From Bacteroides sp. (GTDB taxonomy: Bacteria > Bacteroidota > Bacteroidia > Bacteroidales > SM23-62): a stretch of 7,641 bases of DNA. The notes under the pieces are model-generated. The model was not told the origin of the DNA and did no database searches. It saw only the letters and a list, made by a program, of their open reading frames with translations. The position numbers and the translations under genes were made by a program. The stretch is from assembly GCA_030592145.1 (NCBI GenBank), contig JAUVKJ010000074.1:1-7641 (forward strand), read 5' to 3'. Position 1 is the first letter of the stretch, and every line of letters begins with the position of its first letter. Below are positions 1 through 6,224 of the stretch, one piece after another.

Positions 1-4
1 TTAG

Positions 5-112
5 ATATCCAAATACTATGAAAGGCTTCCCAAACCGACCCTGATAGCAACCCAGGAGTTCCTCGATGACAACATTTATTACCGGATGTCAGAACCCGAA
101 ACAGACAGTTAG
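5..112 (+). CDS. rpoZ: C-terminal end of RNA polymerase omega/Rpb6-type subunit (partial)
   Basis: Only the last 35 codons and the TAG stop (110-112) lie in the window. The peptide begins ISKYYERLPKP, continues with TLIATQEFLDDNIYYRM and ends SEPETDS. I recognise this as the C-terminus of the Bacteroidota Rpb6/omega family, a small subunit that helps assemble and stabilise RNA polymerase. In this phylum the gene commonly sits directly before coaBC, as it does here, with a 23-base gap to the next ATG. One oddity is that the codon just before the Ile (positions 2-4) reads TAG, where I recall homologues having Glu (GAG). A single G-to-T difference at the window edge would explain it, either as an end-of-sequence error or as a real nonsense change. 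The identification rests on a short stretch but the motif is characteristic. Confidence 0.8.
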   Translation: MSKYYERLPKPTLIATQEFLDDNIYYRMSEPETDS

Positions 113-135
113 GAGATACACCATCGTACAGCATT

Positions 136-705
136 ATGCTGGAAGGAAAAAAAATACTACTGGGGGTGACCGCCAGCATTGCAGCCTACAAGGCAGCTAC
201 CCTTGTACGCCTGTTCATTAAGGAAGGGGCTGAAGTGCAGGTTATAATGACCCCAATTACCAAGGAGTTCATTACCCCGGTAACCCTTTCCACGCTTTCC
301 GGCAAACCGGTCTTTTCCGATTTCTTTTCGAACACGAGCGGGCAATGGAATTCTCATGTTGACATGGGAATCTGGGCGGATCTTTTCCTGGTGGCCCCCG
401 TGACGGCCAGTACCATGGGGAAGATGGCAAACGGGATCGCCGATAATTTGTTGATTACTACCTACCTGTCCTGCAAATGCCCGGTGATCCTGGCCCCGGC
501 GATGGACCTGGACATGTACCGGCATCCCTCCACGGTCCGGAATACAGAAATACTGAAGTCTTACGGGAACCGGATCCTTGAACCGGATACCGGGGAGCTT
601 GCCAGCGGACTGTACGGGAAGGGGCGCATGGTAGAACCCGAGATCATTCTTGAAACGATAAAATCTTTTTTTAAAGCTACTGCCGGTGGCCAGGGAAAAA
701 TATAA
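136..705 (+). CDS. coaC: Phosphopantothenoylcysteine decarboxylase half of CoaBC (CoaC domain, separate frame)
   Basis: Flavin-dependent cytosolic enzyme that decarboxylates 4'-phosphopantothenoylcysteine to 4'-phosphopantetheine in coenzyme A synthesis. The 189-residue protein has the N-terminal flavin-fold segment GVTASIAAYK (10-19) and a catalytic His at 74 in NSHVDMG, matching E. coli Dfp His75. It also has the VAPVTASTMGKMANGIADN segment (86-104), the substrate-binding APAMDLDMY (120-128) and the flap segment GELASGLYGKGRM (153-165). Two usual key residues differ: Asp124 stands where E. coli has Asn125, and Ser157 stands where E. coli has Cys158. I recall similar sequences in other Bacteroidota, so this may be lineage-typical. 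In most bacteria CoaC is fused to CoaB. Here the frame runs out at 705, inside the start of the coaB frame, downstream of a T7 run (666-672). The ATG at 136 starts the expected MLEGKKILLG. An AGGAG at 111-115 is too far upstream to be a normal ribosome site. Confidence 0.93.
   Translation: MLEGKKILLGVTASIAAYKAATLVRLFIKEGAEVQVIMTPITKEFITPVTLSTLSGKPVFSDFFSNTSGQWNSHVDMGIWADLFLVAPVTASTMGKMANGIADNLLITTYLSCKCPVILAPAMDLDMYRHPSTVRNTEILKSYGNRILEPDTGELASGLYGKGRMVEPEIILETIKSFFKATAGGQGKI
666..672 (+). other. T7 homopolymer at the coaC/coaB frame break
   Basis: A run of seven T bases ends the coaC domain coding sequence, read as TCT TTT TTT AAA in the coaC frame. The coaB frame is one base ahead (+1). 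Reading with six T bases gives SFLKLLPVAREKYNSGRL and runs on without a stop into the CoaB domain, so one 408-residue CoaBC would result. The run is therefore the most likely site of a deletion/insertion, a homopolymer sequencing error, or slippage by polymerase. A -1 ribosomal slip, which the run resembles, would lead to the wrong frame. Confidence 0.55.
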
Positions 706-1363
706 TTCCGGCAGACTGTCAGGAAAAAAAATCCTGATTACGGCCGGGCCGACCCAGGAAAAAATTGACCCCGTCCGGTTTATCAGTAATTATTCCACCG
801 GTAAAATGGGATATGCCATTGCCGAAGCTTGTGCCCGGGAAGGCGCCGAAGTTTTTCTGGTCAGCGGGCCTGTAAGCCTTTCCCCCGTAAATCCATCGAT
901 AAAGCGTTATATGGTTACCTCCGCTGCCGAAATGGCAAGCCGCTGTTTCGCACTATTTGATAAATGCGATGCAGGCATCCTTACGGCCGCCGTGGCGGAT
1001 TACACGCCCCGGCAGAGGTCGGAGCAGAAGATAAAACGTACAGGAGATTCCTTTATACTTGAACTGGAGCCTACACGTGACATCGCCTGGGAGCTTGGAA
1101 GAGAGAAAAAACCGGGACAGGTGCTGGCCGGGTTTGCCCTGGAGACCACTGCAGAACTCGATAATGCCCGGGACAAGCTGATACGGAAGAATTTTGATTT
1201 CATTATGCTTAATTCCCTGAATGATAAAGGGGCAGGTTTCGGATTTGATACAAATAAGATAAGCATCCTGGAAAAAGAAAATAATCTCCGTATTTTTGAG
1301 TTAAAGACTAAAAAGGAAGTTGCCCTGGATATCGTTGATAAACTCATCGAGTATGTTGCATAG
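686..1363 (+). CDS. coaB: Phosphopantothenate-cysteine ligase half of CoaBC (CoaB domain, separate frame)
   Basis: Catalyses nucleotide-activated ligation of 4'-phosphopantothenate and cysteine, the step before the CoaC decarboxylation. Numbered from the GTG at 686, the 225-residue product shows the ligase signature ILITAGPTQEKIDPVR (16-31) followed by NYSTGKMG (35-42). Asn35 corresponds to E. coli Asn210. The segment AAVADYTPRQ leads to KIKR (115-118), which holds the Lys expected at E. coli Lys289. Then follow VLAGFALET and the C-terminal NDKGAGFGFDTNK. All of these are family hallmarks, so the catalytic body looks intact. The GTG overlaps the coaC frame by 20 bases. If the genes are truly split, translation would be coupled to coaC. 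The residues before SGRLSGKK look like the interdomain linker of a fused protein, so the GTG may not be a real start and the 'gene' may be the distal half of a frameshifted coaBC. Confidence 0.9.
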   Translation: MAREKYNSGRLSGKKILITAGPTQEKIDPVRFISNYSTGKMGYAIAEACAREGAEVFLVSGPVSLSPVNPSIKRYMVTSAAEMASRCFALFDKCDAGILTAAVADYTPRQRSEQKIKRTGDSFILELEPTRDIAWELGREKKPGQVLAGFALETTAELDNARDKLIRKNFDFIMLNSLNDKGAGFGFDTNKISILEKENNLRIFELKTKKEVALDIVDKLIEYVA

Positions 1364-2279
1364 AAAATCCGCATCCATCCTCCTGCTGGCCGGGATCGTG
1401 CTATTCCCCGGAAGGGCAGGTTCCCAGGAACTCAAGTGCAATGTTCAAATCGTTTCTCAGCAGATCCAGGGGACCAACAAGCAGGTTTTTCAGACTCTCC
1501 AGACCGCCATTTACGAGTTCATGAACACTAAGAACTGGACCAGCCATGTATATTCAATCGATGAGAGGATCGAGTGCAATATGATGTTCAATATCACCGA
1601 GCAGCTGAGTGCCGACGAGTTCAGGGGAACCCTTACGATCCAATCCCGCAGGCCGATATACAACACGAACTACAACACGGTGATGCTGAATTACGTAGAC
1701 AATAAGATACATTTCCGTTATGTGGAGTTCGAGCCCCTGGAATACGATGTAACCCAGCATATTTCCAACCTGACCTCCCTGCTGGCCTACTGGGCTTATA
1801 TGATCATCGGACTGGATTACGATTCCTTTTCCTACCTGGGAGGGACCCTTTTATTTCAGCAGGCGGAGAATATCGTGGCCAATGCTCAGAATGCGCGTGA
1901 AGGTGGCTGGAAACCTTTCGAAAGCCTCGACCATAAGAACCGCTACTGGCTGGTGAACGACATCCTGAATGACGGTTACCGTCCGCTGAGGGAATTCAGT
2001 TACAGTTACCACCGCCAGGGACTCGATGTTATGGACGGGAAGGTTAACGAAGGGCGTGCAGTCATTGCCGAAAGCCTCGATAAACTGCAGACGGTATTCC
2101 GGGAAAAGCCTGACCCCTTCATTCACTGGATGCAGCTGATCCTGGATGCAAAGGCTGACGAAATGATCAATATTTTCTCGGAATCATTTACCGAGGAGAA
2201 GTCCCGCGCCATCCGGATCCTGCAGGAGATCGACCCGGCCAACAAAACCAAGTACGACAAGATCCAGGCCTCGAACTAG
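1353..2279 (+). CDS. DUF4835 family exported protein, PorD-like
   Basis: This 309-residue protein matches the DUF4835 family of Bacteroidota. I recall recent NCBI annotation naming this family type IX secretion system protein PorD; the molecular role is not evident from the sequence. The start at ATG 1353 gives a signal peptide, with MLHRKS, a hydrophobic core ILLLAGIVLF and a small-residue region near AGSQ (24-27). The mature protein then begins with the family-typical QELKCNVQI. A longer frame from TTG 1320 would put 11 extra residues before this signal and is unlikely. Other visible family segments are SRRPIYNTNYNTV, YWAYMIIGLDYDSFS and NRYWLVNDILNDGYRPLREFSY. The protein is expected in the periplasm or at the outer membrane. 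The gene overlaps coaB by 11 bases, which implies cotranscription and coupled translation. The coaBC-DUF4835-recN order is familiar in this phylum. Confidence 0.85.
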   Translation: MLHRKSASILLLAGIVLFPGRAGSQELKCNVQIVSQQIQGTNKQVFQTLQTAIYEFMNTKNWTSHVYSIDERIECNMMFNITEQLSADEFRGTLTIQSRRPIYNTNYNTVMLNYVDNKIHFRYVEFEPLEYDVTQHISNLTSLLAYWAYMIIGLDYDSFSYLGGTLLFQQAENIVANAQNAREGGWKPFESLDHKNRYWLVNDILNDGYRPLREFSYSYHRQGLDVMDGKVNEGRAVIAESLDKLQTVFREKPDPFIHWMQLILDAKADEMINIFSESFTEEKSRAIRILQEIDPANKTKYDKIQASN

Positions 2280-2293
2280 AGCCTCTCCATGAG

Positions 2294-2362
2294 ATTTCAC
2301 CGGCAGGCATAGTAAGGTTCACTTACAAATTTTAACTTTACAACAGGAATTTGCGGTGAAAT
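2294..2362. promoter_or_regulatory. recN upstream region: inverted repeat and weak -7-like box
   Basis: The 152-base gap before recN contains a 9-base inverted repeat, ATTTCACCG (2294-2302) and CGGTGAAAT (2354-2362). A small hairpin, GTAAG/CTTAC (2312-2326), lies between the arms. TAACTTTA at 2333-2340 resembles the Bacteroidota -7 element, but I find no TTG at the right distance upstream. The region probably carries recN's transcription start and perhaps an operator. The 51-base loop makes a simple terminator unlikely. No coding sequence is seen in the gap. Confidence 0.3.
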
Positions 2363-2431
2363 TTACCGGGGAAGGGAACAGATATTATGGTCTGAACCTC
2401 ATTAATGTTAACAGCTGCGCATTACCGAACT

Positions 2432-4084
2432 ATGTTGAGCACACTTCATGTAAGGAACTATGCCCTGATCAGGCACCTGGAGATTGAATTCAAGCAGGGC
2501 CTGACTATTATTACCGGGGAGACGGGTGCCGGGAAGTCTATCCTGCTGGGGGCCCTTGGACTCCTGCTGGGGAACCGGGCAGACACCTCTGTTCTGGAGG
2601 ACAAGGATAAGAAGTGTATCGTGGAAGGAAGTTTCAGGATCGGATCATATGACCTGAAGGATTTCTTTTCAGACAATGACCTGGATTTCGGGGACCCGGT
2701 TATTCTGAGGAGGGAGATTGTCCCCGGCGGGAAATCGAGGGCATTTATCAACGATACACCGGTCAACCTTCCCCTTGTGAGGGAACTTGGCCTCCGCCTG
2801 GTCGATATCCATTCCCAGCACCAGAACCTGAACCTGGGTGTACACAGCTTCCAGCTGACAGTCGTCGATACCGTGGCCGGCAACCAGAACCTGCTTGCTG
2901 CCTACGGGGATCAGTATAATGTCTATACTAAACTGGGGGAAAAGCTGGCGGAACTCCGGGAAAAGGCCAGGAAGGCACAAACAGACCTTGATTATTTTAC
3001 CTTCCGGTTCAAACAGCTCGATGAGGCGAAACTCTCCGCTGATGAGCAGGAATCACTGGAGCAGGAACTGCAGACCCTCGACCATGCCGGGGAGATCAAA
3101 CGGAACCTGTATCTTGTTCATTCCCTGCTTAACGGGGAGGAGGGATCCGTGCGTGACCTGCTTCAGAGAGCCATGCAGGCATTCGCTTCCATCAGGGATT
3201 ATTACCCCGGAGCCGGGGAACCGGGTGAAAGGATAGAGTCGGCATGGATCGAACTGGAGGACATTGCCACGGAGGCCGAAACCGGAGGCAATACCATGGA
3301 ACTTGATCCAGGAAGGCAGCAGATGGTCAGGGAAAGGCTTGATATGTTGTACAGCCTTATGCAGAAGCACGGGGTGAATGAACTACCCGAACTGATCCGT
3401 ATCCGGGATGAACTGGATGCCAGGATCGCCGATATTTCCTCCTATGATGAAAAGATCTCCGCCCTGGAGAAGGAGTGGAGTGATTCCCTGGTCCTGCTCG
3501 GGAGCCTGTCCGGGGAGCTGTCCACCAGCCGGAATAAAGTAATCCCGGCAATGGAGAAGGAAGTGAACGGGATGCTTCGGGTGCTGGGTATTCCGAATGC
3601 CAGCTTCCGGATCTCAATGCAGTCACTCGTAGATTTTTCGGTAAACGGCAAGGATGAGGTGGAATTTCTTTTTTCGGCCAATAAGCAGGTGCCTCCCCGG
3701 GAAATATCGAAGGTCGCCTCCGGGGGCGAACTGTCCCGGCTGATGCTCAGTATAAAATCACTGCTTTCCGATTCACTGGAGCTTCCGACCATTATTTTTG
3801 ACGAGGTGGATTCAGGGGTATCAGGAGAGATAGCCGACAAGGTCGGGGGCATTATGAAAAAAATGTCAAAGGGAAAGCAGGTCATCAATATCACACACCT
3901 CCCGCAGGTGGCCGGCAAGGGTGAGCATCATTACCAGGTCTACAAGTTCGAGGAGGACGGGGGAGACCGTACCGGTATACGGCTGCTGGACAGTAAGGAA
4001 AGGATTCTTGAAATCGCCCGTATGCTCAGCGGAGAGGAGCTTACCGAGGCCGCCATATCCAATGCCCGGGAGCTTATGAACTAA
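2432..4084 (+). CDS. recN: DNA repair protein RecN
   Basis: SMC-like ATPase that acts at double-strand breaks, promoting RecA-dependent recombinational repair on the nucleoid. The 550-residue length is normal. The N-terminal head has MLSTLHVRNYALI and the Walker A motif GETGAGKS (29-36). A DIHSQHQN segment stands in the Q-loop region. The middle (about 160-380) is Glu/Lys/Leu-rich and fits the paired coiled coil. The C-terminal head has the ABC signature with SGGE at 430-433, Walker B IIFDEVDSG with Asp457 and Glu458, and the switch His in THLPQVAGKG. I chose ATG 2432 because family members begin MLxxLxIxNYALI; the frame is open from ATG 2405, which would add nine unsupported residues. In many bacteria recN is damage-inducible, but I cannot identify an operator here. 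It lies 22 bases before fabI and may share a transcript with it. Confidence 0.95.
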   Translation: MLSTLHVRNYALIRHLEIEFKQGLTIITGETGAGKSILLGALGLLLGNRADTSVLEDKDKKCIVEGSFRIGSYDLKDFFSDNDLDFGDPVILRREIVPGGKSRAFINDTPVNLPLVRELGLRLVDIHSQHQNLNLGVHSFQLTVVDTVAGNQNLLAAYGDQYNVYTKLGEKLAELREKARKAQTDLDYFTFRFKQLDEAKLSADEQESLEQELQTLDHAGEIKRNLYLVHSLLNGEEGSVRDLLQRAMQAFASIRDYYPGAGEPGERIESAWIELEDIATEAETGGNTMELDPGRQQMVRERLDMLYSLMQKHGVNELPELIRIRDELDARIADISSYDEKISALEKEWSDSLVLLGSLSGELSTSRNKVIPAMEKEVNGMLRVLGIPNASFRISMQSLVDFSVNGKDEVEFLFSANKQVPPREISKVASGGELSRLMLSIKSLLSDSLELPTIIFDEVDSGVSGEIADKVGGIMKKMSKGKQVINITHLPQVAGKGEHHYQVYKFEEDGGDRTGIRLLDSKERILEIARMLSGEELTEAAISNARELMN

Positions 4085-4106
4085 CCCTGTTTAAGAACTG
4101 AACATC

Positions 4107-4937
4107 ATGGCCTACGGTTTATTAAAAGGTAAAAGAGGGATCATCTTCGGCGCACTGAACGAACTATCCATCGCCTGGAAGGTGGCGGAAAAAACACATG
4201 AGGAGGGTGCGAAATTCACACTCACGAATACCCGTGTTGCCCTGAGACTGGGCAGCCTGAACGAACTGGCTGAAAAAACCGGATCGAAGATAATCGAGGG
4301 CGATGCCACCAACCTGAAGGATATGGAGAACATCATACTCAGGTCGATGGAGGTTTTGGGAGGCAAGGTCGATTTTATCCTGCATTCGATCGGGATGTCT
4401 CCGAATGTGCGCAAGGGGCTTCCATACGATAACCTGAACTATGATTACTTCCTGAAGACCCTTGATATTTCAGCCCTGTCTTTCCACAAGTTATTACAGC
4501 TTGCACGCAAGCATGACGCGATCTCCGAATGGGGTTCGGTCGTTGCCCTGTCGTATGTGGCGGCACAGCGTACCCTGGCCGGATACAACGATATGGCCGA
4601 CGCAAAATCCCTGCTTGAATCCATCGTCCGGAGCTTCGGGTATATTTACGGGCGCGACAAAAAGATCCGGGTAAATACCATATCGCAGTCGCCCACAATG
4701 ACCACCGCCGGAAGCGGGGTGAAGGGGATCGGGACCCTGATCGATTTCACGGAGCGGATGTCGCCCCTGGGAAATGCAACGGCCGAAGATTGCGCGGATT
4801 ATTGTGTGACCCTGTTCTCCGACCTCACCCGGAAGGTCACCATGCAGAATCTTTTCCACGACGGCGGGTTTTCCAGTATGGCCATGAGCATGAAGGCCAT
4901 AGAGCAGTATAGCAAGAGTTTTGATGAATGCGATTGA
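4107..4937 (+). CDS. fabI: Enoyl-[acyl-carrier-protein] reductase FabI, Bacteroidota type
   Basis: NAD(P)H-dependent enzyme that reduces trans-2-enoyl-ACP in the last step of each fatty acid elongation cycle, in the cytosol. It belongs to the short-chain dehydrogenase fold. The cofactor-binding start is GKRGIIFGALNELSIAW (8-24), a divergent form of the GxxxxxSIAW motif. LHSIGMSP (92-99) follows, and the catalytic region has Tyr150 in ALSYVAAQR and the YxxMxxxK triad Tyr160, Met163 and Lys167 in GYNDMADAK. The segment NTISQSPTMTTAG is the substrate-loop region where triclosan-type inhibitors bind in FabI proteins. At 276 residues it is longer than E. coli FabI (about 262), with a C-terminal tail DGGFSSMAMSMKAIEQY that I associate with the Bacteroidota form. 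An ordinary SDR oxidoreductase is unlikely given the wide Tyr spacing. It follows recN by 22 bases with no terminator seen between them. Confidence 0.94.
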   Translation: MAYGLLKGKRGIIFGALNELSIAWKVAEKTHEEGAKFTLTNTRVALRLGSLNELAEKTGSKIIEGDATNLKDMENIILRSMEVLGGKVDFILHSIGMSPNVRKGLPYDNLNYDYFLKTLDISALSFHKLLQLARKHDAISEWGSVVALSYVAAQRTLAGYNDMADAKSLLESIVRSFGYIYGRDKKIRVNTISQSPTMTTAGSGVKGIGTLIDFTERMSPLGNATAEDCADYCVTLFSDLTRKVTMQNLFHDGGFSSMAMSMKAIEQYSKSFDECD

Positions 4938-4963
4938 CTTATTGCCCGGGTTTCCTACATTTA
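4934..4963 (+). promoter_or_regulatory. Bacteroidota-type promoter for the DUF819 gene
   Basis: TTG at 4934-4936 and TACATTTA at 4956-4963 are separated by 19 bases. This fits the -33 TTG / 19-21 bases / -7 TAnnTTTG pattern known for the primary sigma factor of this phylum, except for A instead of G at the last position. The -7 box ends 26 bases before the ATG at 4990. The -33 element overlaps the fabI stop codon. This suggests the DUF819 gene is transcribed independently of fabI. Confidence 0.6.
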
Positions 4964-4989
4964 CATAGCTAACCAATACCGAACCTTTC

Positions 4990-6147
4990 ATGGTGACCGT
5001 ATTAATCGTGCTCTTTTACTTCCTGTTTCCCGCGCTGGTACTTTACCTGGATAAAAAATTTCACATTGTCAACAAGATCGGTCCCGTGGTCATTTGTTAT
5101 GGAGTGGGACTGCTGATCGGGAACATCGGTATTTTCCCCGAAGGCTTCGCAAAGACCCAGGACAACATGAATACCATCGTGGTTCCGCTGGCCTTACCTT
5201 TGTTATTATTCTCATTGAACGTGAAAGCCTGGATCAGGATAGCGGGAAAGACTTTTTTATCGCTTATCCTGGGACTCGTTTCCGTGGTGATCATGGTTTC
5301 CGTGGGATTTTATGCATTCGGGAAAAATATACCCGAGGCATGGAAAGTGTCCGGCCTGCTGATCGGGGTGTATTCCGGTGGAACACCTAACCTGGCTTCG
5401 ATCAAGATGGCCCTTGATGTGGATCCGGAGACCTTCCTGCTGACCCATATCTACGACCTTGCCGTGGGAGCCATTACCCTGCTGTTCCTGCTGACCATTG
5501 CCCAGCGGACATTCCTCCTGTTTATGCGGCCGTACAGGTCGGGCGACAGGGAAGAAGCAGGCGGGAAGCAGAGGACTCACTTCGAACAATTCGAATCGTA
5601 CACGGGAATTTTCAGCCGACGGATCCTGGGTCCCCTTCTCCTGGCAATGCTTTTATCTGTAATCATTTTTGCCATGGCAGGGGGGAGCAGCCTCTTGTTG
5701 CCGGAATCCATCCAGATGACATTCGTGATCCTGACCATAACCTCCATCGGCATAGGTTTATCCTTTGTTCCCCGGGTCAATAAAATAGAAAAAACATTCC
5801 AGGCCGGCATTTACCTGATCCTGGTGTTCTGCCTGGTGGTGGCATCCATGGCAGATTTCAGCCTGTTTACCTTCGAATCATGGCCCCTGCTGATGTGGAT
5901 CGTGCTGGCCGTGCTCGGTTCCCTGTTATTACATGGGGTGTTATCCTGGATATTCAAAGTGGATGTGGATAATTTCCTGATCATTTCGGTGGCCCTTTCC
6001 ATGTCGCCCCCCTTCGTACCGGTTGTGGCTTCAGCCCTGAAAAACCGGGATATCATACTGCCCGGGCTGATCATAGGGATTGTCGGCTATGCCATGGGAA
6101 ACTACCTCGGGGTACTGGTGGCATACGTGTTCCGGTTCCTTGGATAG
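4990..6147 (+). CDS. DUF819 family integral membrane protein, putative transporter
   Basis: A 385-residue, very hydrophobic protein that I assign to DUF819, a family of presumed cytoplasmic-membrane transporters without an established substrate. I count roughly 10-12 membrane spans. They begin with VTVLIVLFYFLFPALVLYL (2-20) and end with a last helix reaching the C-terminus at VAYVFRFLG. Conserved-looking features are the glycine-rich YSGGTPN (128-134), reminiscent of family GG(T/S)xN motifs, and SMSPPFVPVVAS near the C-terminus. Between them lies one large polar loop (about 177-205; RSGDREEAGGKQ and HFEQFES). There is no cleavable signal peptide; the first helix is an anchor. The gene appears to be a single transcription unit, with a promoter at 4934-4963 and a terminator at 6132-6164. 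Because hutI lies beyond that terminator, a link to histidine breakdown is only a guess. Confidence 0.78.
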   Translation: MVTVLIVLFYFLFPALVLYLDKKFHIVNKIGPVVICYGVGLLIGNIGIFPEGFAKTQDNMNTIVVPLALPLLLFSLNVKAWIRIAGKTFLSLILGLVSVVIMVSVGFYAFGKNIPEAWKVSGLLIGVYSGGTPNLASIKMALDVDPETFLLTHIYDLAVGAITLLFLLTIAQRTFLLFMRPYRSGDREEAGGKQRTHFEQFESYTGIFSRRILGPLLLAMLLSVIIFAMAGGSSLLLPESIQMTFVILTITSIGIGLSFVPRVNKIEKTFQAGIYLILVFCLVVASMADFSLFTFESWPLLMWIVLAVLGSLLLHGVLSWIFKVDVDNFLIISVALSMSPPFVPVVASALKNRDIILPGLIIGIVGYAMGNYLGVLVAYVFRFLG

Positions 6148-6164
6148 GACCCGGCAGCTTTTTT
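6132..6164 (+). terminator. Intrinsic terminator overlapping the DUF819 stop codon
   Basis: CCGGTTCCT (6132-6140) pairs with AGGACCCGG (6146-6154) around a five-base loop. This makes two four-pair stems separated by one T-C mismatch. Four bases later a run of six T bases begins (6159-6164). The hairpin contains the last three codons and the TAG stop (6145-6147) of the DUF819 gene, so coding sequence and terminator are shared. It separates this gene from hutI. Confidence 0.7.
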
Positions 6165-6185
6165 ATAACATACCGGAAGTCGCAT

Positions 6186-6193
6186 TACATTTA
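6186..6193 (+). promoter_or_regulatory. Putative -7 promoter element for hutI
   Basis: TACATTTA here is identical to the eight-base -7 element before the DUF819 gene and lies 31 bases before the hutI ATG. The upstream -33 position has only TTT (6162-6164, spacing 21) in the T run of the preceding terminator, so the match is incomplete. With a terminator just upstream, hutI needs a promoter in this 77-base gap and this is the best candidate. Confidence 0.4.
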
Positions 6194-6224
6194 TTAATTT
6201 CGCTGCTGGTTAAAATAACAGGAG

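Noticed and set aside
666..686. Programmed -1 ribosomal frameshift at T TTT TTT in coaC
   Set aside because: The run fits the slippery pattern, but a -1 shift does not enter the coaB frame; +1 is needed, and I see no clear downstream stimulatory structure.
1320..1352. Earlier TTG start for the DUF4835 protein
   Set aside because: It would place 11 polar residues before a normal signal peptide and deepen the overlap with coaB; ATG 1353 fits much better.
2350..2390. TTTG and TATTATGG as a recN promoter pair
   Set aside because: The spacing of 29 bases is far beyond the 19-21 expected and the -7 box matches poorly.
2405..2431. Earlier ATG start for RecN
   Set aside because: The nine added residues have no match to the family, whose members begin MLxxLxIxNYALI at the ATG 2432 position.
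3442..3918. 158-codon open frame on the minus strand inside recN
   Set aside because: It lies opposite the conserved RecN ATPase head, has a low-complexity Ser/Pro-rich translation and no recognisable family; it is a shadow of the real frame.
4494..4991. 165-codon open frame on the minus strand across fabI
   Set aside because: It runs opposite the conserved FabI catalytic region and the DUF819 promoter, with no family features or start context.
6221..6224. GGAG as a Shine-Dalgarno site for hutI
   Set aside because: It abuts the ATG directly, leaving no spacer for ribosome binding, and Bacteroidota rarely depend on such sites.
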